From NCBI RefSeq assembly GCF_038397775.1, contig NZ_CP151650.1, forward strand, positions 2,604,001 through 2,668,000: a stretch of 64,000 nt of DNA. The letters run 5' to 3'. Shown piece by piece: positions 18,416-26,275 of the stretch (position 1 is its first letter; each line of letters opens with the position of its first letter). Source of the stretch: Pseudomonas sp. RC10 (GTDB lineage Bacteria; Pseudomonadota; Gammaproteobacteria; Pseudomonadales; Pseudomonadaceae). The notes below the pieces were generated by a model. It was not told the DNA's origin, made no database searches, and saw only the letters and a program-made list of their open reading frames with translations. Position numbers and translations under genes: made by a program.

Positions 18416-19914
18416 CAGAAACGCTCCAGTTCAGGGAAGGGCAGCTTGCCCATGTGCACGTGCATCGAGCCGAATTCGGCACAACGATGCAAGGTCGGAA
18501 TGTTCTTGCCTGGGTTGAGCATGCCGCCGGGGTCGAACGCGGCTTTCACAGCGTGAAACAGGGTCAGTTCGTCGCCGTTGAATTGCGCGCACATCTGATT
18601 GATCTTTTCGCGGCCCACCCCGTGCTCGCCGGTGATGCTTCCGCCAACCTTCACGCACAGCTCCAGAATCTTGCCGCCCAAGGCTTCGGCGCGGTCCAGC
18701 TCGCCGGGTTGGTTGGCATCGAACAGAATCAACGGGTGCATGTTGCCGTCGCCCGCGTGGAAAACATTGGCGACCCGCAGGCCGTATTCCTCGGACAGCG
18801 CGGAAATGCCCTTCAACACGCCCGGCAGTTCCCGACGGGGGATGGTGCCGTCCATGCAGTAGTAATCCGGCGACAACCGACCCACGGCAGGGAAGGCGTT
18901 CTTGCGACCGGCCCAGAAGCGCACGCGCTCGGCCTCGTCTTTGGCCTGACGCACCTCCGTGGCCCCGGCCCTTTCCAGAACGGCCCGCACGCGATCGCAA
19001 TCGGCGTGCACATCGGCCTCAACGCCGTCGAGTTCGCACAGCAGAATCGCTTCGGCATCCACCGGGTAACCGGCGTGAATGAAGTCTTCAGCGGCGCGAA
19101 TCGCCAGGTTGTCCATCATTTCCAGCCCGCCAGGAATGATGCCCTCGGCGATGATGTCGCCTACGGCGCGCCCGGCTTTTTCCACCGAATCGAAGGCTGC
19201 CAGCAGCACCCGCGCCACTTGCGGTTTGGGCAGCAGCTTGACGGTGACTTCGGTGATGATGCCGAGCATGCCTTCGGAGCCGGTGAACAGCGCAAGCAGG
19301 TCGAAACCGGGGGTGTCCAGCGCATCGGAGCCCAACACCATGCGCTCGCCCTCGACCGTCAGGATGTCGACCTTAAGCAGGTTGTGCACGGTCAGGCCGT
19401 ATTTGAGGCAGTGCACACCACCGGCGTTCTCCGCGACATTGCCGCCAATGGAGCAGGCAATTTGCGAGGACGGGTCGGGGGCGTAATAAAGGTCGTAGGG
19501 CGCTGCGGCCTGGGAAATCGCCAGGTTGCGCACGCCGGGTTGTACACGGGCGAAGCGGCCAGCGGGATCGATGTGCAGAATCTTGTTGAAGCGTGCCATC
19601 ACCAGCAGCACGCCTTTCTCCAGCGGCAGCGCGCCGCCTGAGAGCCCCGTACCCGCGCCACGCGCGACCACCGGTACGCCGCGTTCGTGGCAGATCTTGA
19701 GCAGCGTCTGCACCTGCTCGACCCGCTCGGGCAACACCACCAGCATCGGCGTGGTGCGGTAGGCGGAGAGGCCGTCGCATTCGTAGGGGCGCAGTTCTTC
19801 CTCGCGGTGGAGGATGTCCAGATCCGGGAGGCGGGTCTGCAGGGCCTGTAGCAGCTGGGCCTTGTCGATGGCAGGCAGCGCGCCGTCGACGCGTTCGTCG
19901 TACAGAATATTCAT
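18415..19914 (-). CDS. glcD: Glycolate oxidase FAD-linked subunit
   Basis: The 499-residue protein is the catalytic FAD subunit that oxidises glycolate to glyoxylate. The PCMH FAD domain has VPVVARGAGTGLSGGALP near residues 80-97 and QIACSIGGNVAENAGGVHC near 145-160. The C-terminal domain holds NVFHAGDGNMHPLI and SITGEHGVGREK, characteristic of the GlcD/lactate dehydrogenase family. It heads the leftward glcDEFG unit, and its promoter lies in the intergenic DNA shared with glcC, which holds two FadR-type operators. Confidence 0.96.
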   Translation of the reverse strand: MNILYDERVDGALPAIDKAQLLQALQTRLPDLDILHREEELRPYECDGLSAYRTTPMLVVLPERVEQVQTLLKICHERGVPVVARGAGTGLSGGALPLEKGVLLVMARFNKILHIDPAGRFARVQPGVRNLAISQAAAPYDLYYAPDPSSQIACSIGGNVAENAGGVHCLKYGLTVHNLLKVDILTVEGERMVLGSDALDTPGFDLLALFTGSEGMLGIITEVTVKLLPKPQVARVLLAAFDSVEKAGRAVGDIIAEGIIPGGLEMMDNLAIRAAEDFIHAGYPVDAEAILLCELDGVEADVHADCDRVRAVLERAGATEVRQAKDEAERVRFWAGRKNAFPAVGRLSPDYYCMDGTIPRRELPGVLKGISALSEEYGLRVANVFHAGDGNMHPLILFDANQPGELDRAEALGGKILELCVKVGGSITGEHGVGREKINQMCAQFNGDELTLFHAVKAAFDPGGMLNPGKNIPTLHRCAEFGSMHVHMGKLPFPELERF

Positions 19915-20030
19915 GGTGGGGTTCGCAACCCTGTTTTGTTCTTATTGATTAAGGCCCGTTCACGGTGGGAACGTTCTACGGCTGACTTGCATCATTGGCT
20001 GCGCGGGATTTACTGTCCATGTCTGAACGC

Positions 20031-20045
20031 ACTGGTCGAACCAGT
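20031..20045. promoter_or_regulatory. FadR-type operator, likely for GlcC (site 1)
   Basis: ACTGGT-CGA-ACCAGT is a perfect palindrome of the TGGT-N3-ACCA type bound by FadR-subfamily GntR regulators. The T-run after it is probably coincidental. Confidence 0.65.
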
Positions 20046-20137
20046 TTTTTTTGGCGTTTGCACAATGCGATTTTATAAAACTCAGATAAATCAGTCACAT
20101 GTTCATAGTCTTCGGTTTAAGGCCGATCTCAATCGGC

Positions 20138-20152
20138 ACTGGTCATACCACC
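20138..20152. promoter_or_regulatory. FadR-type operator, likely for GlcC (site 2)
   Basis: ACTGGTCATACCACC contains TGGT-CAT-ACCA and shares GGCACTGGTC-like flanks with site 1, 107 bases away. Confidence 0.58.
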
Positions 20153-20170
20153 GTCGATACGCGAAAAGAC

Positions 20171-20260
20171 CTGTAGGAGCCCGCTTGTTGGCGAATGAGT
20201 TATATCAATCACCTTAACCGGTGCAGCCAGGCCGCTTTCGCCAGCAAGCCGGCTCCTACA
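20171..20260. repeat. REP pair, family C
   Basis: CTGTAGGAGCCCGCTTGTTG faces CTTTCGCCAGCAAGCCGGCT and then CCTACA. This is the type common in fluorescens/putida pseudomonads. Confidence 0.7.
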
Positions 20261-20302
20261 AGGGATGCGCGCTTTTCACCCTCTTGCAAGGCATCACCAC
20301 TC

Positions 20303-21076
20303 ATGGACACTTTCAAACCCGAACGTCCGCAACAAGTCGCCGATGTGGTCAGCGAACGCATTGAGCGGCTGATCGTCGACGGTGTGCTCAAGGTCGGGCA
20401 ATTGCTGCCCTCCGAACGTCGTCTGACTGAAAAGCTCGGCGTGTCCCGCACGGCGCTACGCGAAGGGCTCAAACTCTTGCGTGCCCGGGGCATTATCGAC
20501 ACCCGCCACGGCCAAGGCTCGTTCGTTGCGCAAATGGGCGGCCTGGGCGTCACCGCGGCTTCCCCGATGATGCACCTGTTCGCCTCGCAGCCTCGCACCC
20601 TGTACGACCTGTTCGAAGTGCGCAGCCTGCTGGAAGGAGAGTCCGCACGGCTGGCGGCGCTGCGAGGGACCGACGCCGATTTTGTCCTCATCACCCGCGC
20701 CTACGATGCCCTTGTTGCCGCTCACGATCACGAACTGCCTGCGCCCGAACACGCACGGCTCGATCACGCGTTTCACCTGGCCATCTGCGAAGCGTCCCAC
20801 AACCCGGTGCTGGTGCAGACCCTCCGTTCGCTGACGGATTTGCTGCTCAATACCGTGTTTGCCTCGGTCAACAACCTGTATCACCGGCATGAGCAGAAAC
20901 GCCAGATCGACCGGCATCACGCCAGGCTTTACAACGCGGTGACAGGAAGGCTGCCGGAGCAGGCGCGCAAGGCCGCCGTCGCGCACATTCAGAGCATTTG
21001 CGAGAACCTGCGCGAGATTGAAAACGAGGAGCAGCGGTTGGTAAGAGCGACGTTGCGGTTGGAGGGGTGGGTTTGA
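20303..21076 (+). CDS. glcC: FadR-subfamily regulator of glycolate genes
   Basis: The 257-residue protein has a winged helix-turn-helix at about residues 10-75 (VGQLLPSERRLTEKLGVSRTALREGLKLL) and an FCD-type all-helical sensor domain, with likely metal-binding residues in RLDHAFHLAICEASHN and DRHHARLYNAV. It most likely activates or represses glcDEFGB in response to glycolate. The start MDTFKPERPQQ is the family N-terminus; the upstream extension covers a REP element. The stop lies six bases from that of the convergent RHS gene. Confidence 0.92.
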   Translation: MDTFKPERPQQVADVVSERIERLIVDGVLKVGQLLPSERRLTEKLGVSRTALREGLKLLRARGIIDTRHGQGSFVAQMGGLGVTAASPMMHLFASQPRTLYDLFEVRSLLEGESARLAALRGTDADFVLITRAYDALVAAHDHELPAPEHARLDHAFHLAICEASHNPVLVQTLRSLTDLLLNTVFASVNNLYHRHEQKRQIDRHHARLYNAVTGRLPEQARKAAVAHIQSICENLREIENEEQRLVRATLRLEGWV

Positions 21077-21082
21077 AGGGCG

Positions 21083-24052
21083 TCAGGATCTAGCCTGATG
21101 ATCGTGGCGTCCTTGGTGGTAATGCAGATTGGCTTTAGTGGAATAACCTTTGGCGCAGACTGGGCAAACATAGGGGAATTCGCCGGTATGTCTTCTTCGA
21201 TGCGTTTTTAAAGCGCTGGAATCGTGGAAGGACTTGTTGCAATCAACGCAAACATGCTGTCTTTCGCCGGTGTGGATCCGTCGATGGCGTAGCAGGTGGG
21301 CTGATTGAGAGAAGGACTGTTCGCAGATGTCGCAGCGATGAGGTTTTTCGCCAGTATGAGACTGTTGATGACGCTGCAGGAGATATAGAAGAGAAAAGGA
21401 CTTTTCGCAAACCTCGCACCGATAAGGCTTTTCCCCGGTATGAGTCCTTAGATGACGTTGCAGAAGGCTTGGAGTTGCGAAGGACTTCTCGCAATTCTCG
21501 CATCCGTACTTCCTGTTGCGTGTTTGTCCGTTGCCCGAACGGCCGGGGACTGCCGAGCGTGAAGCGTCGATGACCCGGTACGACGCTCCTGCAGGACCGG
21601 GTATCGCAGTCCAACCTCCCCACTGGCTACCTGTCGCCCTCACGGATGGCCCCGGTATGGCTGGTCTGCGGAATGCTTGATCGTCACTACCAGATGACCT
21701 ATCGACCTCTTGGGTGGTAGCCACTGGCGCTGGGCTGGCTAGTGGTGAGTCGAACATTTCCATGACGATCGAGGCCGGGCTTGGCGGTGCGGAATTGAAT
21801 AGTTCAGTAACGACTGACGCCGGGCTCGGCAGTGGCGAACCGAACATTTCAGTATCGAAGGACGCCACCGATAGCGAACGGCTGGGCCGAGGTGGATCAC
21901 CCGTGTCTGCGGGTTCCCACATCCGCCCATCCCCATCCACCCTCGTCACCGGATTATTCCCGACAAACCCGTACAGATTCAGCCCATCGATATTCCCCGC
22001 CGGATCGGGATTCAGCCAGCGACACAACCACGGCGCAAGATACCGATAGCCGTAGTCATAAAGCCCTGTCGCATCGCGCTCTTTACCGCTGTAGCGAAGG
22101 GTCTTGAACGACACTTCCACTTCATTGCGACTGGCGATCATCGCCGTGCTACCGAAGGGGTAATACTCCTCGCGGCTGGCCACTTGACCGTGCTCGTCGG
22201 TCTCCAGCGTGACTGAGCCCAGCTGATTATCGAAGCCGTAATACAACGAATTTTCCGGCAAGCCTGCGGGCGGCGTGCTGAGCCAGTGCATCCACCTGAT
22301 CTTTCCTCGCCCGGCATTGATGTTCACCACTTGGCGACGCTGGCCGGTGGCGCTGTCTTCGTGCAGTTCCAGTCCTGGCAAATAGCGGGTCTCCGCGTGA
22401 TGCATGACGCCGCTGGCGTGGCGATTGGCGTATTTGCGCAGGCGCCTTCCTCCCCCGCCGTAGATATAACGTTCGGCGTCGCTTTGGTTGTTTTCGCGTT
22501 CGATCAGGGTGACCTGGGCCAGTTGATTGCGCAGGTCCCAGTGCAGGGTTTGGCCGAGCTGCAATTGGTTGAGGTTGCCGTTAGCGTCGAAGGTGTTTTC
22601 GATCTGCTCGTCGCTCAGCCCCTCTCGCCAGGGGATCGATTTGTTGGACAGGTTAGAAACCGCCATGCGCAAGCGGTGTGCCTGGCCATTCTGACCCTGA
22701 TGCTGCATCAGCAGCAGGTTGCCGCCGGCGTCGTACTGATAGTGCCGGGTGTAGGTGCCGATCAGCGATTCGTCGTTGCCGGAGAAGTCGATCACGCCCG
22801 GCAGCTCGGGGCCTCGACCTGCGCCGAGGCGTTCGCGACCGCTGGCTTCGATCAGTTGGTAGAGGCTGTCATAGCGGAATGTCGACACGGGATCGATCCG
22901 GCGATTGCTGTGGTATCGGCTTTCGATGCTGTGATCTTCATGACGGACGACGTTGCCCAAGGGGTCGTAAAAATAGGAAATATCCTGCAGGGCTTTGGCG
23001 TCATTCGCAGGTTTGCACAGCGAGCGGGACAGTCGACCATCGGCGGGATCGTACGTGGTTTCGGTGATCAGGCCGTTGCCTGCCACTTGTGACTGCACTT
23101 GATCGAAGACGTTGTAGCGGATCTGCTCGACGAGCGCGGCAGAGGTTTCCTGCCCTGAGGGCTGTAACGTGCTGACCATCAAGCGGCCTGCAACGTCGAA
23201 CCGTTGCTGGTGGTGATTCCCCGCCGCATCGGTCATCCCCACTTGTTCACCCCAAGGCGAATATTCCCACCGGCTGAGGAAGCCGTCGCCGGATTCCAGC
23301 AGCGCGTCGCGAGCGTCGTTGTCGGCAGGCCAGTCGGGCAACTCAAGGCTTTCGAGAAAACGCTGCCGTTCCAGTTGCGGCAGGCCGTTCAGGTCATACG
23401 CATGCAAATGACGAGTGCCTGCGGGATCGTCATGGCGCAGCATCTGCCGACGCAGGTTGTAGGAGGAATCGGCTTGGTCGTCGCCATAGATGAAGCGCTC
23501 AACGCACCGTTCGCCTGCACCCCCAGACGCTTCAAACACTGCCATGACTCTGCGCAGGACGTCGTACTCGTAGCGCGTGTAAGTGGCTCGGCTGTCGCGA
23601 CGCTCAGCGGTCGAGCCATCTTCGTTGTTCAGCGCGACATGCCAGCCAGCATCCGCGCTATCGGACTTCAACGTGTTGCCAGACAGGCTGTGAACCGTCG
23701 CCAGGTTCGGCCCAGACTGTGTAAAAACTACTGCGCTCGATGATGCTGCGTTAAAAACAGGCGAAAAATGCTCATTTAGAACACCTAGACTCCGCTTTTT
23801 CGCCTGTTTTTGCCTTGCCTCATCATCGCTCATGACGTTTTTACACACTCTGGGCCGAGCAGCGGCAGAAGCAAACAGCCGCGCATCCCGCTGTTCGACC
23901 ACCCGACCCCACGCATCGAGCCGTGATTGCGAAACCTGTGCTTCAGCCTCGACTTCGCTCTCGGCCCGATACCAGCGAACCGAGCGCACCGTGAGCCCGC
24001 GTGGCTCCAGCGCCGTCAGGGTTGGGGTATGGGCATGAAGGGCAGAAGACAC
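21083..24052 (-). CDS. TccC-like RHS protein with five C-terminal C2H2 zinc fingers
   Basis: The 989-residue protein matches the C component of Tc insecticidal toxins over residues 1-710. The core ends YSGKERDATGLYDYGYRY, DPAG, DGLNLYGFVGNNPVT (689-703). D683 and D706 sit where I recall the TccC3 self-cleaving aspartates, so cleavage is predicted near residue 710. The released tail (about 279 residues) has three 15-residue repeats (734-778) and five C-X2-C-X12-H-X3-H fingers (849-983) with linkers TGEKP, TGEKP, TGERQ, TGEFP. No PAAR domain, immunity gene or TcA/TcB gene is near. Residues 67-114 come from an inserted palindromic element. It starts with GTG; AAGGA lies eight bases upstream. Inferred role: DNA-binding effector delivered to eukaryotic cells. 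Confidence 0.88.
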   Translation of the reverse strand: MSSALHAHTPTLTALEPRGLTVRSVRWYRAESEVEAEAQVSQSRLDAWGRVVEQRDARLFASAAARPRVCKNVMSDDEARQKQAKKRSLGVLNEHFSPVFNAASSSAVVFTQSGPNLATVHSLSGNTLKSDSADAGWHVALNNEDGSTAERRDSRATYTRYEYDVLRRVMAVFEASGGAGERCVERFIYGDDQADSSYNLRRQMLRHDDPAGTRHLHAYDLNGLPQLERQRFLESLELPDWPADNDARDALLESGDGFLSRWEYSPWGEQVGMTDAAGNHHQQRFDVAGRLMVSTLQPSGQETSAALVEQIRYNVFDQVQSQVAGNGLITETTYDPADGRLSRSLCKPANDAKALQDISYFYDPLGNVVRHEDHSIESRYHSNRRIDPVSTFRYDSLYQLIEASGRERLGAGRGPELPGVIDFSGNDESLIGTYTRHYQYDAGGNLLLMQHQGQNGQAHRLRMAVSNLSNKSIPWREGLSDEQIENTFDANGNLNQLQLGQTLHWDLRNQLAQVTLIERENNQSDAERYIYGGGGRRLRKYANRHASGVMHHAETRYLPGLELHEDSATGQRRQVVNINAGRGKIRWMHWLSTPPAGLPENSLYYGFDNQLGSVTLETDEHGQVASREEYYPFGSTAMIASRNEVEVSFKTLRYSGKERDATGLYDYGYRYLAPWLCRWLNPDPAGNIDGLNLYGFVGNNPVTRVDGDGRMWEPADTGDPPRPSRSLSVASFDTEMFGSPLPSPASVVTELFNSAPPSPASIVMEMFDSPLASPAPVATTQEVDRSSGSDDQAFRRPAIPGPSVRATGSQWGGWTAIPGPAGASYRVIDASRSAVPGRSGNGQTRNRKYGCENCEKSFATPSLLQRHLRTHTGEKPYRCEVCEKSFSLLYLLQRHQQSHTGEKPHRCDICEQSFSQSAHLLRHRRIHTGERQHVCVDCNKSFHDSSALKTHRRRHTGEFPYVCPVCAKGYSTKANLHYHQGRHDHQARS
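21104..21508 (-). other. Five tandem C2H2 zinc fingers encoded in the RHS C-terminus
   Basis: Fingers start at residues 849, 877, 905, 933 and 961, with an exact 28-residue period. All cysteines and histidines are intact, as are the core hydrophobics (aromatic, then leucine before the first histidine). Residues at helix positions -1, 2, 3 and 6 are T/S/L/R, L/Y/L/R, Q/A/H/R, D/S/A/T and T/A/N/Y. Hand-counted GC of 21301-21480 is 88 of 180, against 36 of 60 in a sample line of the RHS core. Confidence 0.93.
21719..21853 (-). repeat. Three 45-bp tandem repeats coding 15-residue units
   Basis: The units are TEMFGSPLPSPASVV, TELFNSAPPSPASIV and MEMFDSPLASPAPVA. They lie between the RHS core and the zinc fingers and look like a flexible acidic, aromatic and proline-rich linker. 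Confidence 0.88.
23707..23858. mobile_element. Palindromic MITE-like element inserted in frame in the RHS gene
   Basis: The 22-bp ends (23707-23728 and 23837-23858) are inverted copies with one internal mismatch (TCGGCCCAGACTGTGTAAAA at the left). Inner arms AAAAACAGGCGAAAAA and TTTTTCGCCTGTTTTT are also inverted, giving a long imperfect hairpin with no gene of its own. It adds residues 67-114 to the RHS protein. Removing it restores AARP-NLATVHSLSG, the order I expect in related proteins. Confidence 0.75.
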
Positions 24053-24170
24053 GGCAGCAATCCTTGCTAGGTGTACGTTTTACTCTAGCCCCGGCAGTCC
24101 GAATGCAGCAGAACGCGTAGGACGTATCTGACGGATGGGCTTTCTTGACACCGCGCACTGGGTGCGTCAA

Positions 24171-24187
24171 CTTACGCACAGCGTAAA
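24171..24187. promoter_or_regulatory. HmgR-type palindrome upstream of maiA
   Basis: C-TTACG-CACAG-CGTAA-A is a palindrome with the same half-sites and spacing as the one before hmgA. A TTGACA box lies at 24145-24150, so the site would overlap the -10 region. Confidence 0.6.
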
Positions 24188-24222
24188 CCGTTTACGAAAA
24201 TAACAAAAAGCAGGGCCTGCCC

Positions 24223-24855
24223 GTGGATCTCTACACCTACTACCGCTCGACCTCCAGCTACCGCGTGCGCATTGCGCTGGCGCTGAAAGGGCTTGAGGTC
24301 AACGCCATTCCCGTCAACCTGATCCGAGACGGCGGCGAGCATCGCAAGGCTGATTATCTGGCGGTCAATCCTCAGGGCCGCGTGCCGGCGCTGCGTCTGG
24401 AAGAGGGCGAGGTGATCATTCAGTCGCCCGCTATCATCGAATACCTCGAAGAGTCCTTCCCGCATCCTGCGTTGCTGCCCGAAGACCTTTTCCAGCGTGC
24501 CCGGCATCGTGAAGTCGCGGCGCTGATCGGTTGCGACATTCACCCGTTGCACAATGTCGCTGTCCTGAATCGCCTGCGTGGCCTGGGCCATGACGAAAGC
24601 GATGTGAACGCCTGGATCGGCCACTGGATCACAGAAGGCTTCAAGGCCGTCGAGGCGCTGATCGGCGACGAGGGGTTCTGCTTCGGGGCCGTCGGTCTGG
24701 CCGATGCCTATTTGCTGCCGCAGCTGTATGCCGCGCGCCGGTTCAATGTCGATCTGGCGGCGTTCCCGCGTATTTGCCGGGTCGAAGCGTTGGCGCTGCC
24801 GCACCCGGCCTTCCAAAAAGCGCATCCTGATGCGCAATCCGACAAGCCGGAGTAA
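24223..24855 (+). CDS. maiA: Maleylacetoacetate isomerase
   Basis: The 210-residue zeta-class glutathione transferase isomerises 4-maleylacetoacetate to 4-fumarylacetoacetate, the fourth step of tyrosine breakdown after HmgA. The glutathione-site motif is YRSTSSYRVRIALALKG (residues 7-23), and VNPQGRVPAL and QSPAIIEYLEE follow in the thioredoxin-like domain. It starts with GTG, with only a weak ribosome site. It is followed by hpd on the same strand, while hmgA-fahA lie 3 kb away. Confidence 0.94.
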   Translation: MDLYTYYRSTSSYRVRIALALKGLEVNAIPVNLIRDGGEHRKADYLAVNPQGRVPALRLEEGEVIIQSPAIIEYLEESFPHPALLPEDLFQRARHREVAALIGCDIHPLHNVAVLNRLRGLGHDESDVNAWIGHWITEGFKAVEALIGDEGFCFGAVGLADAYLLPQLYAARRFNVDLAAFPRICRVEALALPHPAFQKAHPDAQSDKPE

Positions 24856-24997
24856 CCTTTCCTACATGAAAATCTTCGGTCTGCAATTGATCTTCGGCGA
24901 CTTCCTCGCCCGCAGCGTTCGGGGCATTCCCTGCGCGCCACCTGCTGAACAGTGATCCTCGCCGCTGTGCATTTCACTTTTTAGCAGGAGCAAGACC

Positions 24998-26074
24998 GTG
25001 ACTGATCTCTACGAAAACCCGATGGGCCTGATGGGCTTCGAATTCATTGAATTCGCCTCGCCAACCCCCAACACCCTCGAACCCGTGTTCCAGATGATGG
25101 GCTTCACCAAAGTCGCCAACCACCGTTCCAAGAACGTGGCGCTTTACCGCCAAGGCGCGATCAACATCATCCTCAATAACGAGCCTCATAGCGAAGCGTC
25201 CTACTTCGCAGCCGAGCACGGTCCTTCCGTGTGCGGCATGGCGTTCCGGGTCAAGGATTCGCAACAGGCCTACAAACGTGCACTGGAACTCGGCGCTCAA
25301 CCGATTGAAATCGGCACCGGCCCGATGGAGCTGCGTCTGCCCGCGATCAAAGGCATTGGCGGTGCGCCGCTGTACCTGATCGACCGTTTTGGCGAGGGTA
25401 CGTCCATCTACGACATCGACTTCGTGTTTATCGACGGCGTCGACCGTCATCCGGAAGGGGCGGGGCTGCAATTCATCGATCACCTGACCCACAACGTCTA
25501 TCGCGGCCGGATGGCATATTGGGCGAACTTCTATGAAAAGCTGTTCAACTTCCGTGAAATCCGCTATTTCGATATCAAGGGCGAATACACCGGCCTGACC
25601 TCGAAAGCAATGACAGCGCCTGACGGCATGATCCGCATCCCCCTCAATGAGGAGTCGTCGAAGGGCGCGGGGCAGATCGAAGAGTTCCTGATGCAGTTCA
25701 ACGGCGAAGGGATTCAGCACGTCGCTTTCTTCACCGAAGACCTGATCGACACCTGGGACCGCTTGAAAGGCTTGGGCATGCGCTTCATGACCGCGCCACC
25801 GGAGACGTATTACGAAATGCTCGAAGGGCGCCTGCCGGGTCATGGCGAGCCGGAACACGAGCTGAAGACCCGTGGGATTTTGCTCGACGGCACGTCGGAA
25901 GGTGGCAATCAGCGTCTTCTGTTGCAGATATTCTCGGAAACCCTGATGGGGCCGGTGTTCTTCGAATTCATCCAGCGCAAGGGTGACGACGGCTTCGGCG
26001 AGGGCAACTTCAAGGCGTTGTTCGAATCCATCGAGCGCGATCAACTGCGCCGTGGGGTGCTGACGGCGGATTGA
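24998..26074 (+). CDS. hpd: 4-Hydroxyphenylpyruvate dioxygenase
   Basis: The 358-residue enzyme converts 4-hydroxyphenylpyruvate to homogentisate with Fe(II) and O2. The iron ligands are visible as H162 (FIDHLTHNV), H241 (GIQHVAFF) and E323 (FFEFIQRKG), one residue on from the usual P. fluorescens numbering. The length matches the bacterial enzyme. It starts with GTG after an AGGAG site. It lies 142 bases past maiA and may share its transcript. A REP pair follows. Confidence 0.96.
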   Translation: MTDLYENPMGLMGFEFIEFASPTPNTLEPVFQMMGFTKVANHRSKNVALYRQGAINIILNNEPHSEASYFAAEHGPSVCGMAFRVKDSQQAYKRALELGAQPIEIGTGPMELRLPAIKGIGGAPLYLIDRFGEGTSIYDIDFVFIDGVDRHPEGAGLQFIDHLTHNVYRGRMAYWANFYEKLFNFREIRYFDIKGEYTGLTSKAMTAPDGMIRIPLNEESSKGAGQIEEFLMQFNGEGIQHVAFFTEDLIDTWDRLKGLGMRFMTAPPETYYEMLEGRLPGHGEPEHELKTRGILLDGTSEGGNQRLLLQIFSETLMGPVFFEFIQRKGDDGFGEGNFKALFESIERDQLRRGVLTAD

Positions 26075-26155
26075 GAGTCAGCGGTTGAAATTGATTGTTG
26101 ATGCCATTTCAACTGTCGGAGGCGCCGCAACATTCAGTGCCAGACGCGGCATCAA

Positions 26156-26247
26156 CTGTGGGAGCGAATTCATTCGCGAATAGCCCGTGCGGACCCTGAA
26201 AATGTGTCGTCAGGAACACCGTTTCGCGAATGAATTCGCTCCCACAG
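26156..26247. repeat. REP pair, family A
   Basis: CTGTGGGAGCGAATTCATTC and TCGCGAATGAATTCGCTCCC face each other between convergent hpd and hmgR. Confidence 0.8.
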
Positions 26248-26275
26248 GATTTGTGTCTGGCGTGAATCCCGGGGC

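Larger units (their letters stand above)
19915..20302. other. glcD-glcC intergenic control region
   Basis: About 390 bases between divergent glcD and glcC hold two TGGT-N3-ACCA palindromes (annotated separately) and a REP pair next to glcC. The frame upstream of glcC is open but crosses the REP pair and does not look like protein. Confidence 0.6.

Noticed and set aside
20031..20055. Rho-independent terminator (ACTGGT/ACCAGT followed by T)
   Set aside because: No gene ends upstream on that strand. The sequence fits the FadR-type operator pattern, and a similar site without a T-run lies 107 bases away.
20195..20302. 36-codon N-terminal extension of GlcC
   Set aside because: It would translate a REP element; the family start is MDTFKPERPQQ.
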